Assembly (NCBI GenBank): GCA_024760905.1
Contig: CM045735.1
Location: 24,568,749 to 24,632,748, forward strand
Direction: 5' to 3'
Length of the DNA stretch: 64,000 bases
Origin: Plotosus lineatus
Lineage: Eukaryota; Chordata; Actinopteri; Siluriformes; Plotosidae
Shown here: one piece after another, positions 63,240-64,000 of the stretch
Layout of the letters: every line of letters begins with the position of its first letter
Position numbering within the stretch: the first letter of the stretch is position 1
Made by a program: the position numbers and the translations under genes
Notes under the pieces: model-generated
The model's database searches: none
Seen by the model: the letters and a program-made list of their open reading frames with translations, nothing else
Told to the model about the DNA's origin: nothing

Positions 63240-64000
63240 ATGAAGACATCTCTCCATCAGCTAAGAAGGACTGTTTAATTGTCTGCTGTCTACTTGGTCC
63301 TGTCCAATGCTGCTTCCTCTCAAGTAATCAACTGGATGCCAAATGTTTCCTTGCGGCGCATTAATACATCCTTGTACCTTATATTTTCCGTGCTTCTTCT
63401 GGTTTCATTCCACAACTCTGGGCAAGCGACCATCTGCCAGCCTTCTTACATGGCCAGCCCATCTCGCTGATTGGATGTATTGTAGGCCTCCGCACTCACA
63501 GTGATGGCTCATTCCAGCCAGCAACATCTGGGACTCTGCCTTGAATCCATGTCAGCAATTTGTCAAGTGCATCATAGATCTTGCTGGCAGCTTGGGCACT
63601 TCTTTGGCCTTGGGCCAGATCAGAGGAGTTGTTGCAAGTCACAGCACTTCCAAGGTAGGTGAACTGCTCAGTGCACTTGAAAAATGTATCATTCACAGAA
63701 ATTTTCAGAAAGTTGACTGGCTTGGCCAGGAGCTGGTTGACATAACAGTTAAGTCTTAGAGTAGTTGATTTTTCAAGCCGAAGTGGATTGCGGCAGGTCC
63801 ATAAAGGCAGACATAAAATCCCTTTGTCAGGTCTTCTGCCATTGTGTCAAATTCAGCAGCAAGGTATAGCATGAACAAGGTGGGTGCCAACACACAAGTC
63901 TCCCTTCATGATTGACTGGGAAATCCTTGCTGAAGCTACCATCAAAGGTCACTAGAGTTGCTATGCCTTCATGAAACTGTTTAATCATGTTAAACATTTC
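63240..64000 (-). mobile_element. LINE RT fragment running off the window edge
   Basis: Minus strand reads VLAPTLFMLYLAAEFD-like near 63880, then TEQFTYLGSAVTCNNSSDLA, AASKIYDALDKLLTWIQG and further RT thumb sequence with HSISEMGWPCKKAG-type remnants to about 63300. Related to the family at 5870-7225. It extends beyond 64000. Confidence 0.65.

Noticed and set aside
62936..64000. Search for the tcerg1 WW1 exon or N-terminal Gln-Ala exon
   Set aside because: Only a LINE fragment and simple sequence are visible; the exons must lie beyond 64000.

Overview
The window is animal nuclear DNA, almost certainly from a bony fish. It holds the 3' parts of two protein-coding genes that converge tail to tail, spread through introns packed with transposable elements of typical fish families: Tc1, pogo/Tigger, hAT, piggyBac-like, several non-LTR LINE clades and tRNA-derived SINEs. 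Codon patterns, GT-AG introns and the gene pair itself (PPP2R2B next to TCERG1, as on human 5q32) support this. There is no bacterial, plasmid or CRISPR content, and I recognised no viral sequence.

Layout. 1-11443: the last intron of ppp2r2b (+ strand), nearly all repeats (pogo deletion derivatives, an L2-like LINE broken by two insertions, two other LINE fragments, a Tc1 relic). 11444-11723: the last coding exon of ppp2r2b, then its 3' UTR to about 12215. 12717-62935: sixteen coding exons of tcerg1 on the minus strand, with a 3' UTR reaching down to about 12290. The two candidate poly(A) signals are only about 110 bp apart. 62936-64000: another tcerg1 intron, largely a LINE fragment. The tcerg1 exons for the first WW domain and the N-terminal Gln/Ala region lie beyond the right edge.

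The tcerg1 exons join in phase into 763 uninterrupted codons: a Pro/Val/Ala-rich linker, WW2, an acidic linker, WW3, a nuclear localisation signal and all six FF domains to the natural C-terminus. The protein couples RNA polymerase II elongation to splicing. PPP2R2B is a regulatory (B55 beta) subunit of protein phosphatase 2A. The two genes are neighbours but not known to share a pathway.

No new cellular system is evident. The interesting material is in the mobile DNA: a SINE whose body looks assembled from both ends of an RTE-like LINE present in the same window; a TTAA-flanked element carrying a cysteine-rich reading frame like the P2X7 C-terminal zinc domain, sitting inside a Tigger element; an hAT-like element carrying a THAP-domain start; a deleted piggyBac element with a duplicated Cys-rich tail; a LINE copy with the structure expected of twin priming; and a three-level nest of elements. 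Repeat boundaries were read by eye. Those with target-site duplications are precise; the others are approximate.
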